Below, in pieces: positions 26,454-39,409 of a DNA stretch of 64,000 nt; the stretch's first letter is position 1, and every line of letters starts with the position of its first letter. Origin of the DNA: Tillus elongatus (Eukaryota; Arthropoda; Insecta; Coleoptera; Cleridae); contig OZ023265.1 in the NCBI GenBank assembly GCA_964006375.1, forward strand, positions 168,853,533 through 168,917,532, written 5' to 3'. Under the pieces are notes generated by a model, which was given only the letters and a program-made list of their open reading frames with translations, was not told the DNA's origin and ran no database searches. The translations under genes were made by a program, and so were the position numbers.

Positions 26454-28837
26454 TTAACCCTTAACCGGCGTTGCCAGAAATTGTAACATTCAGTGCGTTG
26501 TGGAGTCCTTGCGAACCCAAATTGTATAATTAATCACAGACATGTAAGAAAACAACATTTATATTTATAACCAACTAAGTAACAAACTAAAGCAAAGAAA
26601 ATGTAGGACAAAAATATGGTGTTTTTTTAACAACAATAAACGCTACTACTCTTAGTTTCTTGAAAACTGTAAAATTGAAAATGTTCGTATTGAGAACATA
26701 TTTACTAAGGTCCAAACTACAAAAAAAAACGAGATTAAACTAACTTCTTAATTAAAACTGTAAAAAACTGACATTGGTTTAAAAACGTCTACTATAAAAA
26801 ATAATAAATTTAGGAGTCTTCTAGATTTTCAATACATTGAACACATATTTTTTAGAGCATTGCAAACAAATAGGTTTATTGCATTCAACACATAAATAAA
26901 CAGTTTTTCTTTTTAATTTCGGGTCACAGATGGAACAATACTTCCTCTGAGTTTTAGGCAACACTTCTTGAGCATCAGCTGGTGCCTCAGGTGCCAGCTT
27001 CAAAATTCTGCAAATACCTGCTTTTAGCTCTCTTGGTTAATTTGCTTTCTGAGATCTTTCACGAAGCAGCGGTTAATATAGTTGTTTGGCCAATAATTTT
27101 AAAAAATCGAGTCTGTATAGCTGATTTGCGTTGGCAAAAGACTGATGGATGATATATGCATTTATTGAACACATATCCACATATCTATAAAACATAGCCA
27201 TAGGCTAACGTTGTGTTCTTCTGCTACAGCAATATCTACTGCATTTTTCATCCACAGCATCCACTCCAGATTTTGTATTATTATGATAGGCATTGATTTA
27301 AGGCAAACCGTTGTCATCCGGTATGCAGTGACGCATCGAAGAAATCACGACAACAGTTTTGTTTTTCTTTGGTACTCTAGAAATCAATGTTTTATTACTT
27401 GTAAAGCCACATACAATGTAGATCCCACCTGTCTTGTTTTTGAGGATAAAAATTCCTTGAATATTTCCCGTTTGTTTTTATAGTTTCAACGTAAGTAAGT
27501 TTATTTTTGATGAGAGAGTCTGTAAGCTCTATTGAAGAGTACCAATTATCAGCGATATGTTTCTGTTGCTTCCAAATATAAGCTTACAAAGACGAATAAC
27601 AACTTGTGTTGGAATAGTGAACCGTTTTTCTTCACCTGTAACATATTTTAATGAATCAGTGCCCTTGCGACAGTAAATATATGTATTATATATGTAGTGG
27701 GTTCGAACGTCAACAAGACATTAGACTTTTAACTCATATTTCACGGGTTTGCTCGGTAAATACATTTTGAATTTACACCTGCCCCTGAAGCCGACCAACA
27801 TTTCATCTAAAGTTGCATTAGCTCCCAACGAGTAAGCTGATTGTGAATTTCGATTAAATTTTTCATAAATATGTGAAATCGCCGCAGCTGGATCCGTTAG
27901 AATTCTTTCCTCGTGGGTATCGAACCTTAGGCAAGTTAACAAAACAGCAAATCTTTTTGCTGACATTACCAGCCAAAAAATTTCCTGGCCGGTTCCGTCT
28001 GTTGAAAAAATTGATTCAATAGCTTCGGTATTAGATTTAAAAGCAGCAGTTAATATCAAAAGTCCCAGAAAAGCATCTATTTCAACAGAATTTGTTTCCC
28101 TGTATTCTGTACGATTCTGACTGCCTGATGACTTAATATGAAATTCTTGAATCTTCAAATTTGTATAGTGCACAACGATATCCAGTATATCTTGTGAGAA
28201 AAATTTCTGCCATGCATTCATCGGTTCAATTTTTGGTAAAGTACTTTTATTTCCTGGCAACTTCAATATATTGCGAGCTGGTGTTCTTACCTTTCGGGTT
28301 GGTTCAGTGGTAGCCCATTTATATCTGTTTTTTCCATAGAAATATTTTTTAACTGTATCAATTATGTCATTATCCTCTTCACTTACAATAACTTGCATCT
28401 CATCTTGGTCATCAGGTTCACTGCCGGAAAGTTCACTAGCTGTTTCGTGATCACTTGTGATAGCATTATTGGTAATAATATTGCTATCGTGATCGCCATC
28501 TTGGTCTGACAACTCGGTGTCACAGTCCTCAAACCATTTTAGCACAGTTTCCTCAAAGTTAGGATCTGTAATTTTAACTTTTTTTGGATTGTCGGACATA
28601 GTTACTAAAATTGAAAATATTACACTAACTGTGTCGCGGAGTCCCACGGACTCTAAGACCATTGTAATACACACTTGCTTTGATGATAGACTGAAGTCGA
28701 CTAAGCCAGTGACTGATCACCTCGCGACTGGAAGCTACTAAAGACCACGTGATGCCTGATTAACAAATACAATAGTTACTAAAACAGTTTATTCTTCCAA
28801 GAGTCCCAGAGAATCGGCAACGCCGGTAAAGGGTTAA
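26454..28837 (-). mobile_element. piggyBac-type DNA transposon, full length but disabled
   Basis: Flanked by TTAA on both sides (26454-26457 and 28834-28837), the classic piggyBac target duplication. Terminal inverted repeats are CCCTTAACCGGCGTTGCC at the left and the complement of CCCTTTACCGGCGTTGCC at the right, one mismatch in 18. Length between duplications is 2,376 bp, normal for the superfamily. The transposase inside runs right to left and is broken. Confidence 0.95.
26821..28599 (-). pseudogene. piggyBac transposase pseudogene
   Basis: Starts at ATG 28599 (MSDNPKKVKI) with an acidic N-terminus (ELSDQDGDHD, SEEDNDIID), then the PGBD catalytic region (AFLGLLILTAAFKSN, ATLDEMLVGFRGRCKF with the first catalytic Asp). 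An in-frame TAA at 27721 stops it after SKPVKYELKV. Beyond this the frame continues (HYIYNTYIYCRKGTDS), shifts to reach IADNWYSSIELTDSL with the second Asp, and shifts again to SGVDAVDEKC with the third. The C-terminus (26824-27003) is a Cys-rich finger (YCSICDPKLKRKTVYLCVEC, PICLQC). All catalytic positions survive, so decay is recent: one stop and a few frameshifts. The protein would have cut at TTAA ends in the nucleus. Confidence 0.93.
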
Positions 28838-29001
28838 TAACGTATGATAAGAATTTTAACCTTATATCTATAATATTCATTGTGAAAATGAGAAGGTAAT
28901 TACACTAAAACGGTCTTCACAACAATATAAGGCGGTTTCATAGCCAGGCCGCGAATTTTAGCGCTTATTTCTTAGCAAAGTAACTAAGGTAATTTTGTAA
29001 A
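28838..29001. other. Short intronic spacer, nothing recognised
   Basis: Unique-looking sequence between the piggyBac duplication and the Penelope-like element. Confidence 0.5.
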
Positions 29002-29014
29002 TATAAAATCAAAT

Positions 29015-30215
29015 TTTACCTAACAGGTCATCCTCAGGGGAATCTATAATTTATAAAAGGCTTGTCAGAAAAACTGAGTTTTCCGGCAGGCTACTTCTGC
29101 GAGGGTACAACGCAGGAATATATAAGATAAAATGAGTTAAGAACAGCTAACCCCAACACTAAGTCAAAAAAGTTAATAGTTAACATGTCAAGCTACTACT
29201 AGGGTCTATATATATTTTCGAGTCGATTTCTCACGTCTGTCAGTTTGTTGATTGCCGTTTTCATTCTCGATCAGAAAGCCGACCTTACGTCAGGTCATTT
29301 TGGCCCACTCCGGACCTGTCCTTCGTTTTTAGCGTCTTTGTTTTCCGTGGTCGATACGTCACTTCTGCCAAGTGTCAAATGTCACTTGTCATTTTCCTTT
29401 TTCAGTTTAAGTATCGACCTTGCGCTGAGATGTTCTGCCGGCTTTTGTTCCCCATCACGTGTTATGCACGTTATATCTCACCTTTTAAATTTTAAAACAA
29501 AAAATTCTTTCTTAATTTCCAACAGAGTTGTTATTTTCCAAGTTGTTAGCACTTATGATACCAAATAGATCAATCCTATAACAACAGATAAAGCATGTTC
29601 CTTGGGCATTCAACTGTATAGTTTTTTAGTCCTGTTTAGCAAGACAAGTAAGTAAGTTCGCCATCTTGGCGCTTTTTTCATTTTTCATGTTTAAAACAAC
29701 GGTAAAAACTCGCGTATGTTTCAATTCCCATTCACTTGATAGGTTTTGTTTTCTCAGAAAGTTTCTTCTAGGCTGCATGGATTGCTGATGTTTGTGCTGT
29801 CTGCTCTTACTCCTGTTGTTGTCTTCAGATTAAACTTAAATTTTGGAGAATTTTTAAGCTTTTTTAATATTAGACATATTGTAATTTTTAAAGATCTGGA
29901 GACAATTTACGTTTTATTGTAGTTTAATTTTTGAACTGTAGTTGTTTTTCAATTTTATTGCATGTAGTAATTAGTGACCATATACTTGTGTTCTTATAGC
30001 TTTTGTAGCTTGACATGTTAACTATTAACTTTTTTGATTTAGTGTTGGGGTTAGCTGTTGTTAACTCATTTTATCTTATATATTCCTGCGTTGTACCCTC
30101 GCAGAAGTAGCCTACCGGAAAACTCAGTTTTTCTGACAAGCCTTTTATAAATTATAGATTCCCCTGAGGATGACCTGTTAGGTAAGGTCGAAACGCGTCG
30201 GGACAAGGAATAAAG
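29015..30215 (+). mobile_element. Non-autonomous Penelope-like element with inverted terminal repeats
   Basis: A 1,201-bp insertion flanked by a 13-bp direct duplication TATAAAATCAAAT (29002-29014 and 30216-30228). Inside are two inverted arms of 179 bp (29018-29196 and 30005-30183) that differ at a few bases, and an internal 808 bases with no recognised protein. The right arm runs into the hammerhead-like motif at 30161-30202. Duplications of 10-15 bp, inverted pseudo-LTRs and this motif are together typical of Penelope-like retroelements. No RT or GIY-YIG domain is present, so it would move only in trans. Confidence 0.65.
30161..30202 (+). ncRNA. Hammerhead-related motif at the Penelope-like terminus
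   Basis: CCC (30161-30163) can pair with GGG (30200-30202). Between are CTGAGGATGA (three bases longer than the CTGANGA core), stem GACCT/AGGTC (30172-30176, 30185-30189), GAAA (30190-30193), CGCG and TC. The longer core makes a classical hammerhead unlikely; this spelling resembles what I recall of Penelope-like ends. The left arm stops before GAAA, so only the right end has it all. Confidence 0.4.
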
Positions 30216-30228
30216 TATAAAATCAAAT

Positions 30229-31258
30229 GTTAATAATAACAAAACGCTTTTAAGCTATACACGTATACGCTAAAGTTGGGGCGTAGTTTGTATCTAACAC
30301 TAATTATTAATCATGAAAACACCATCAAAACAAATATTTTCAGAGTTTTATAGTTATGAGGAGAGCTCAACAGCAAAATCCTTTTTAAACATTCACCGTG
30401 CGAACGCATGAATAAATTCCACTAGTTGCAGACTCAATTTCATCAAGGTACTAATTCCACCAGATCTACTTAATGAGCCAATTATTTCGTTCGTTCCTAT
30501 TTATCCGTTTTTAAAACCAAACGCGGAAAAATAAACTCGTTCTCGCATAGAGAGTTTTCAGCGCTTATAGTACATTTTACTGCACGACTGCATTCGACGC
30601 ATATGGTTTTCATTTGAACATCATAAAAAAAAAACACATAGAAATTTGAGTGTCTAACCAATTGTGCACTCCAATTATTTCGCGCATTATTCGACCAAAA
30701 AAATAGCCGAAATAAACATGTAACGCTGTTACATCAGACAACAGTTTCACCTAGGGGTTGACATTTGATAATAATTCATCAATTAAACTGTGAAGACAGG
30801 AAAATCATGTATATTTATAGATACATTCAGCATGTGGCAGATGTTACATGTTAATTTTTGGTTATAAACGCCACATGGTTCTCGTTATAAGCCTCTATTC
30901 TTTCTAGTCTACCCATTTACAAATAAAACAGCAGTAAATTTTCTAGGAAATATGCTAAAAAATACACTGTAAGCTAATTGGACATGACAAATTTATTGCT
31001 TGAGTTGTCGCGCGACCATAGGAAGTTCGGCGTATAATTTATAAATTATTTTTGAAGACCTGTGCATTGTAAAAAAGCCAGGAAACATAAATTTTCCTTG
31101 CAATGGAGCTAATTTGCTCTAGAAAACTTACAGCATAAGATCTGCTGAGTAAAATTTGGAGATAATACCGCAACAAACGTTAAAGTTTGTGTTTAAAAGA
31201 TTATTAAAACTTCATGTACATAAACACTTACATTATCTATGTATCTGACATATCTATG
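30229..31258. other. No gene recognised
   Basis: Intronic sequence with no repeat terminus, domain or long frame that I can identify. Confidence 0.5.
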
Positions 31259-33049
31259 TACAGGGTGATTTTTTAAGTGTCTCACCCCTGTAATTTCTTT
31301 ATTATCAGAGATATCAAAAAAAAATCCAACGCCATCTGACAAACTATCATGCGGTGAGTTAAAATATTGCGACAAAAAAAAAAACAATTGCACATCGCCT
31401 TCATAGAAATCCGTGGCCAACTTTGATTTTCTTAAATGTAATGATAGGCCTCAGATACATACAGTCGATGCAGAATCGAAATCTGCGTACAACGATGCCA
31501 CGCTCGCATTTATGAGTTGGGCCGTTTCGGAGATATGACGTCACAAAATTTCAAAACGTGTGTGATTTTTTTAATTGTCACCCCTGTAATTTCTTTATTA
31601 TCAGAGATATCAAAAAATTCCAACGCCCTCTGACAAACTAATATGCGATGAGTAAAATATTGTGACAGAAAAACAATTGCACATCGCCTTCATACAAATC
31701 CATGGCCAACATTGATTTTCTTAAAAGGAGCGATAGACCTCAGACACATACAATTATGCAGAATCGAAATCTACGTACAACGATCCATGCTCGCATTTCT
31801 GAGTCAAGCCGTTTCGGAAACATGACGTCACAAAATTTTAAAATGTTGATGATTTATTTAAGCGTCTCACACTAATTTCTTTATTATCAGAGATATCAAA
31901 AAAATTCCAACGCCATCTGACAAACTACCATGCGATGAGTGAAAATATTGCTACAGGAAAATAGTTGCACATCGCGAAATCTGTGTCCAACGATCGTACT
32001 TCTGAGTAGAGCCGTTTCGGAGACATGACGTCACAAAATTTCAAAATGTTTGTGATTTTTTTAAGTGTTTCAGCCCTGTAATTTGTTTATTAAGAAAGAC
32101 ATATCAAAGGATACCATGCGATGAGTTCAAATATTGCGACCGAAAAACAATTGCAAGGGTGAGACACTTAAAAAATCATTTTGAAATTTTGTGACGTCAT
32201 GTCTCCGAAACGGCTCGACTCAGAAATGCGAGCGTGGCATCGTTGTACGCATATTTTGATTCTGCATCGACTGCATGTATCGGAGGCCTATCGTTTCCTT
32301 TAAGAAAATCAACGTTGGCCACGGATTTCTATGAAGGCGATGCGCAATTGTTTTTCTGTCGCAATATTGTAACTTATCTCATGATAGTTTGTCAGATGGC
32401 GTTGGAATTTTTTTGATATCTCTGATAATAAAGAAATTACAGGGGTGACAAAAATCACACACGTTTGGAAATTTTGTGACGTCATGTCTCCGAAACGGCT
32501 TGACTAAGAAATGCGAGCGTGACATCATTGTACGCAGATTTCGATTCTGCATCGACTGCATGTATCTGAGGCCTATAATTCCATTTAAGAAAATCAACTT
32601 TGTCCAAGGATTTCTATGAAGGAGATGTGCAATTGTTTTTCTGTCAAAATATTTTGACTGATTGCATGGTAGTTTGTCAGATAGTGTTGGAATTTTTTTG
32701 ATATCTCTGATAATAAAGAAATTACAGGGGTGAGACTCTTAAAAAATCACACACGTTTGGAAATTTTGTGACGTCATGTATCCGAAACGGCTTGACTCAG
32801 AAATGCGAGCGTGGCATCGTTGTACGCAGATTTCGATTCTGCATCGACTGTATGTATCTGAGGCCTATCGTTCCATTTAAGAAAATCAACGTTGGCCACG
32901 GATTTCTATGAAGGCGATGTGCAATTGTTTTTCTGTCGCAATATTTTAACTCAACGCATTATAGGTTGTTAGATGTCATTGGAATTTTTTTGATATCTCT
33001 GATAATAAAAAAATTACAGGGGTGAGACACTTAAAAAAATCACCCTGTA
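31259..33049. mobile_element. Fold-back element: opposed tandem arrays of a 300-bp unit
   Basis: The ends are TA plus CAGGGTGATTTTTTAAGTGT at the left and its near-exact complement ending CACCCTGTA at the right. Between them lie four units of about 290-300 bp in one orientation (the fourth truncated, to about 32150), then three units in the opposite orientation (32157 onward). Each unit contains GTCTCACCCCTGTAATTTC, CATCGCCTTCATAGAAATCC and TTTGTGACGTCATGTCTCCG. The TA boundary suggests a Tc1/mariner-related MITE that expanded internally. There is no ORF of note. Transcripts could form a hairpin of nearly 900 bp. Confidence 0.8.
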
Positions 33050-33509
33050 CTAGGTTTTATAGGTGTTCTTGTCCGTGGCTGTATACAGTAATTAAAGCTC
33101 CTTGTCATAGAAATTCAGTTTACGTTTGCTGGTTTGACATACTCGAGACGATTTCTAGCCAAGGCTTCTAGCATAGATAGGTTGCCTGATAACTGTGAAA
33201 GGGGAGATACGCGAGAGGAGGGCCTACGTCATGTGTGTTCCAGGTGTGGATAACTCCTATAGTTTCTGATTGCGTTTTGATGTTTTAAATACCATTTATT
33301 AGACATCTGTTTTACTTTTTGTGTGTTCGCTAAAAAAAGTCAAAACGAGTAGTAACATATTTATTTTAATGTTTATTTTGTACAAAATAGCAGTTAAATT
33401 TAAACTATTATCTGATATTAATAATATTTAATTTTTTGTGGTGTTTTGTTGACTGATCGCTATGAGAGGGGCTGATAACTATGCGCTCACGGAGGCCTGT
33501 TGGCATTTC
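33050..33509. other. No gene recognised
   Basis: Unremarkable intronic sequence between the fold-back element and repeat C. Confidence 0.5.
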
Positions 33510-33960
33510 TTTAAACATGCTAAGGACCCCTCTTGAATGCATAAACCACAAGAAAAATTGGCTGCAATTAACCCCTAAAAAGCTACAGTACCAGGAGTGA
33601 ATAGGGGTGCTGGACGGGGAAGAAGATAAAAAGGAAGTACAAAGAATTAAAAAAAAAACAGTTTAGCCAGATCTACACAAGCTGTCTTTACCCGATTTTG
33701 CAGCTATATCTCTTTAAAATCCTGCTTATACCGCACAGAACGTGCCACAGGTCCCGTAACTTTGTTGGACGTTATTCTTAAGACATTTTTCTTGTGGTTT
33801 ATGCATTGAGGGTGGTTTTAGGCATGCAGAAGAGGAAGGATATCCCTGTGTTTGAAGGAAAAGAGGTCCGACACGGGACGGGGGTGCTTTGTGCTGGAGT
33901 TTTCCTTCTACTTCTGCAGACATATAACCACCCTCGATGCATAAACCACAAAAAAAGTAG
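33510..33960 (+). repeat. Dispersed repeat C, copy 1, with internal inverted pair
   Basis: Shares long colinear similarity with 38865-39250: AGTGAATAGGGGTGCTGG, TTTTGCAGC.ATA, CTTAAAATCCTG, then GTTTATGCATTGAGGGTGG. A segment at 33793-33833 (GTGGTTTATGCATTGAGGGT) returns inverted at 33908-33955 (CACCCTCGATGCATAAACCAC). Function and class unknown; no coding capacity is evident. Confidence 0.65.
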
Positions 33961-33995
33961 CAGTTATTTTTCTTTATTAATCGACAGAATGATTT

Positions 33996-35270
<1,275 letters not shown>

Positions 35271-36337
35271 TTAAGTTGCTGAATGAAGAGAAGTTCGGAT
35301 TGACACCAGGTCGAGTAACTAGAGAAGCAGAACCTGGCACTGAGGACAGTAGCAGAAAAGAAGCTGCCATTCGATAATAATATAGTGTCACTAAGTGAAG
35401 ATTGGAACCTGGGATGAGCACTGATTCTCAGAATTTTTCTTTCCCTAATGTCCCAAACTTTGTTAGTGAAACGATCGTCAGGTCTTTAAACAATGTACTG
35501 TGGTGACTTGAGTTCTCCAAGTGTACTTATATGTAGTTTAAATTCTATATTCATTCATCTTATTAAATATTTAAAAATAGTATTATTTTAGGAATCGACC
35601 ATAACCATCTTATATTAGGTTAAAATGTTTAATTGATGAAATAAAATTTTAAGAGTTGTTAAAGATTAATGTTTTAGCTTTTTATTCCAAGCTGTGTGTT
35701 TACTTTCAATAAACTAAGACATATCTAGTGGCACAAGGAGGAGTTGTCGGCTACTTTTCACCGTAAAATCCATGATTTAAAAACGTCGTTAATCTCAAAG
35801 ATGTCTAAATCGTAACTCTATACTTATTTTAACTTCGCCGACCCCCCTTTCACATTCTTTCACCTCTTTTTTGTCGCATAATCTATTTGTGGAGTTGTAA
35901 GTGAACAGAGGTCGTTAATAATATCGTTCTTGGTAACGGATTAGTGGTGGTTGGATGTAGTGGCTGTTGCCAAGAAATTAGCGCTTCTCGGAGGTGATGG
36001 ATAACCCCGGGAAGATAAGTTATATTATTCAATCTTCATCTATTACACTTGTTCTCCCTGACTTGACTATCTTAATTATGGGTCTTTGTATTTCGCTAAT
36101 TGCTAACTTGTTTATTGTCAGAAGGTATGTGCAGCTTGTTTAGACAAACCATTTTAAATGTCTGTGGGTCATTTTTGTACGTAATATTTTGTTGCAATAA
36201 TTTATTTTGGTCCAAAATATGTTAAAACAATTTCAAATAGGTAATTCGATTCTCAAAGCCTTGAAAGTCTTTTTTCCCTAGATCAAATGTAAATTATAAT
36301 AAATAACACCAATAATCACACTTGGAGAACACAAGCA
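35271..36337. other. No gene recognised
   Basis: Short frames on both strands show no family resemblance. No repeat termini seen. Confidence 0.45.
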
Positions 36338-37130
36338 CCACAACACATTTTGAAAGACCTGTTCCGTTTCACTAACCAAGTTAGCATCATCAGAGGATGA
36401 ATAATTATACATATCTTATATCCACAACTCTAATTATAGTCCTCTGCCATTCTGCAGGTAGTTCATCTCTACCGATTTGGGGAGATTCAGCGACACCTAA
36501 ATTAACATATTTTCGTTTGGCGGAAATATATGTATTCTTTTATTATCTCTCGGACGTGCTTCTGCCGGTATTTAGTTTATAAAACAATCTATCAGGTGAC
36601 TGCTCATAGGCAGGTGTTTAGTTGTCCTGGTTGTTTTTTATTAATTTTAGATTCTTCTCATTAACGTGGTGATTATTATCCCAAATATGTCGGGCGACGG
36701 AATATCTATCTATAGTACCGTACCTTAATTGTGTTAAATGTTCTTTGAATCTAATTCCAATAGATTTTCTTTTGTCCGACGTATTTAAGATCACAATCTT
36801 TACAACTTATTTCCTAAGTTCCCGACATTTTGGACGTACTATCCTCCTCTTTTGGGTTGCCTAGCAAGTTTTTGAAAGTATTTTTTGTCGAAAATGTTAG
36901 TTGCAAGTTGGCATTTAAAAAAAAATGCTATGTAGATCCCTCGTGAGTCGAGGTTCAAATGGTAAGCAAACAAAGTTTTTTCGGCTTTATCTCTTCTAAA
37001 TGTGGTTGATTCCGTTAACATTTCCTTTGTTTTCTGTTTGTGGATTGATTTCTTTACTAGGAAAGCAGTGTATCCGTTATATTCGGCCACGTTTTTAATA
37101 TAGTTTATTTCTTTGGTATATCTACTTTAA
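36338..37130 (-). pseudogene. Penelope-like element remnant: linker and GIY-YIG region
   Basis: Minus strand. At 36839-37125 it encodes INYIKNVAEYNGYTAFLVKK and SIHKQKTKEMLTE, the region that follows the reverse transcriptase in Penelope-like polyproteins. At about 36690-36835, in broken frames, comes a GIY-YIG nuclease segment: CKDCDLKYVGQ, then GIRFKEHLTQLRYG-like and ARHIWDNNHHVNEK. The GIY-YIG domain nicks target DNA for priming. Frameshifts separate the pieces, so it is dead and 5'-truncated. It ends downstream with a hammerhead-like motif near 36360-36393. I recognise the domain by the C-D-C-YVGQ...R..EH pattern. Confidence 0.65.
36360..36393 (-). ncRNA. Hammerhead-like motif in the Penelope remnant
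   Basis: Minus strand: CTGATGA (36393 down to 36387), TG, a 5-bp stem CTAAC/GTTAG with TTG loop, T, then GAAAC (GAAA at 36370-36367). No convincing stem III or cleavage triplet follows, so it is probably decayed. It lies in sense in the unc-5 pre-mRNA. Confidence 0.35.
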
Positions 37131-37448
37131 CTTGAAGAAAAATTAATTATCCTGTTTAATAAAAATTTCAGACTGGCCATTTTTTGTGCGTACGTAGGGT
37201 GTGAGTGATTCGGTATATAGCTTAGAGTGGTGGTTTCCTTTCTATGGACATATAATTTTATGTCACAGAGAAGCATGTACGCTCGAGCTCTGTGCATCGC
37301 ATAACCTGGAAATCGACTCCGTTGGTGCTAATTGTCAATACTAGCGTTGTAGATATTCGGATGATACGGATTCATATAAAATAATGTTCGGAATGATCAT
37401 TCGATTACGTTTTCACGTTAAGAAGGGTATAATTATATTTATATTTAG

Positions 37449-38055
37449 CTTTTTTTTAAATTTCAACAACACACCACGAGGGCTTACAGCCTAAATACTA
37501 CCGTACCGTGGGTGTTGACAAGGAGGAAAGAGACAGCTTGTTAATTCTGGACTTGAAGGTTTGGAGGTTCGGAGGAGAAGGAAAAACATGTGCCGGCAAG
37601 GAATTCCACAACTTGGAAGTCCTCGGGACAAAAGAGCAGGCATAACAAGATGTTCTATGTCTGGTGACCTGGACAGTAAAAGGGTGCATTCGCTCTGTTC
37701 CCCTGGTAGATCTGTTGGGGGCAGCAGGTAGGGGAACTGTGGAGAAAAGCTCCTCTGAGCAGTGTCCGTGCAGATATATATAAAAGAGAGAGAGAGAGGT
37801 CACCAACGGCACGTCGGTGGGCAAGGGAAGGCATCCTTTGGGTGAGGGTAGGGTCACCGATGAGACGTATAGCTCTCTTTTGAATGGAGTCCAGGATAGC
37901 GAGTGTAGAAGCGGCAGCTGCACCCCAGATGTGGGAGCAGTATTCGAGGTTTAGCCTTATTTGTCAAGTATATAAGGTATAGAGATTAGCTGGTGAAAAG
38001 TATTTGCGAGCTGGGATGAGCATGGTATGAGATGGAATCGTAGATGCCGTGAGTA
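37449..38055 (-). pseudogene. Non-LTR retrotransposon (jockey-like), 5'-truncated C-terminal end
   Basis: Minus strand: about 37940-38050 gives fragments resembling STPANLYTLYT and LNLEYCSHIWGAAAAS with a frame break, then an open frame to TAG at 37498 with LAILDSIQKRAIRLIGD, VPLVTSLSLFYIYLHGHCSEEL and FFPRTSKLWNSLPAHVFP-like text (here FVPRTSKLWNSLPAHVF). This is the conserved C-terminal tail after the reverse transcriptase in jockey/CR1-group LINEs. A short 3' UTR and an A-rich end lie at 37449-37497. 5' truncation is the normal result of target-primed reverse transcription. It may be the same family as 63084-64000, but the two regions do not overlap. Confidence 0.85.
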
Positions 38056-38539
38056 ATAATAATAACGTACACGTGGTTAATATAATTTTGTTTTATTATT
38101 ATTGTCCAGGGAATACCAAGGTATTTTTACAAATATATGGGATAACTTCGTGTAAGTTTTTTGTAATGAATAAAATATAATGGTGACCAACAACTAAACC
38201 AAAAAGATTATGTGGTGTTCATTATTTCACTTTTATTTATAAAAATTTATTTTATAACTGTACCAGCAGAAAACATTTGTTTTAAATTCAACTTCTCGTT
38301 TCAACAAACCCCTGTGTAATCTAATTGACACAATTAAAAATAGATAAGCAGGATATAACGAAATAGAATACATCCCATTCTAGGAGTATAAGAAAAAAGT
38401 TCGATTATCGTTATACAATATTGCGGGTACGGGGTACGTTTAGGTTAAGCAGGTTTAGATTAATATTTGTTACTACAAATTAGGAATACGAATAGGTATA
38501 CGAGCACTAGCTAATACCTTATTAGGATCTTATGATATA
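38056..38539. other. No gene recognised
   Basis: AT-rich intronic sequence without identifiable features. Confidence 0.5.
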
Positions 38540-38864
38540 AACAGTTTAAATGCGCTATAGTAGCGAATTTTCATAAAAATATACATACATAGTAAAACCT
38601 ATATAAGAGCAGCGTGGATACTAAATTAAAAAAATAACACAATGAGCTTCACAGATAACTACAAATTTGTTTTAAAAAACCTTTTTTGTTATTTTGTTTG
38701 CAGAAACTGGTCCGATTGAGTTGATTAAAACCGATCATTCAAGCGATTAACATGGAAAAATACTTTACCTGTTACCTATAATTTCATAGATGCATTCCGT
38801 TTGTAGATAAAAATTAAATTTTCTGTAAATTTGCAGATTAGCACATGGGGGGTGTTTAGAAAAA
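38540..38864 (+). mobile_element. AT-tract element A2, start fragment
   Basis: TGCGCTATAGTAGCGAATTTTC near 38553 followed by the segment with GAAACTGGTCCGATTGAG and GCATTCCGTTTGTAGAT, which recurs at 39410-40016 and in the start halves of the A2 copies at 25400-25870 and 61180-61645. Repeat C follows it directly. Confidence 0.6.
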
Positions 38865-39250
38865 TCCTTCCAGAAATATGCTTAGAACCCCTTCTGGATG
38901 CCCAAATCACAAGAAGAATTTCTTGCAAACAGCACACAAGAAAGTTACGGGACCAAGAGTGAATAGGGGTGCTGGGCGGAGAAGAATATAAAAAGGATAT
39001 GTGAGCAGAAAGTGCGAAAGAAACAGCTTAGTTGGACCCCTTTGCGCTGCCTTTATCCCATTTTGCAGCCATACCTCCTTAAAATCCTGTTTACCGCACG
39101 CAGAACCTCTATATTCACCGCAGGTTCCGTAACCTTCTTAGGTGTTGCTCCAAAGGATTTTTTCTGGTTTACATTGTTCTCGCTTATGCATTGAGGGTGA
39201 TTGTAGGCATGCAGAAGGAGAAGCAGAACCCCCGCGACGAAGCAGCGGAG
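38865..39250 (+). repeat. Dispersed repeat C, copy 2
   Basis: Same order of blocks as 33510-33900 (AGTGAATAGGGGTGCTGG, CCATTTTGCAGCCATA, CTTAAAATCCTGTTTACCGC, TTATGCATTGAGGGTG). The inverted internal pair of copy 1 is absent here. Confidence 0.65.
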
Positions 39251-39409
39251 CAAGATTTTCAATTTATGTATAAATTGTTATCTCACTTCATTTCTTTAAA
39301 TATTTTTCCAAAAATGATTTTGAGGTTGCCTTGTTTTTCAGTCTTACATAGTAAGTTACTATTTTATCATTTTCAAAAAGGATGGATACAGCAACCGTTA
39401 ATAAGTGTT

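Noticed and set aside
29245..29568. 107-codon frame inside the Penelope-like element
   Set aside because: Hydrophobic, low-complexity sequence with no recognised motif; its length is not unusual by chance.
37498..37923. Host gene of 141 codons
   Set aside because: SLFYIYLHGHCSEEL and SKLWNSLPAHVFP are typical of the C-terminus of jockey/CR1-group reverse transcriptases.
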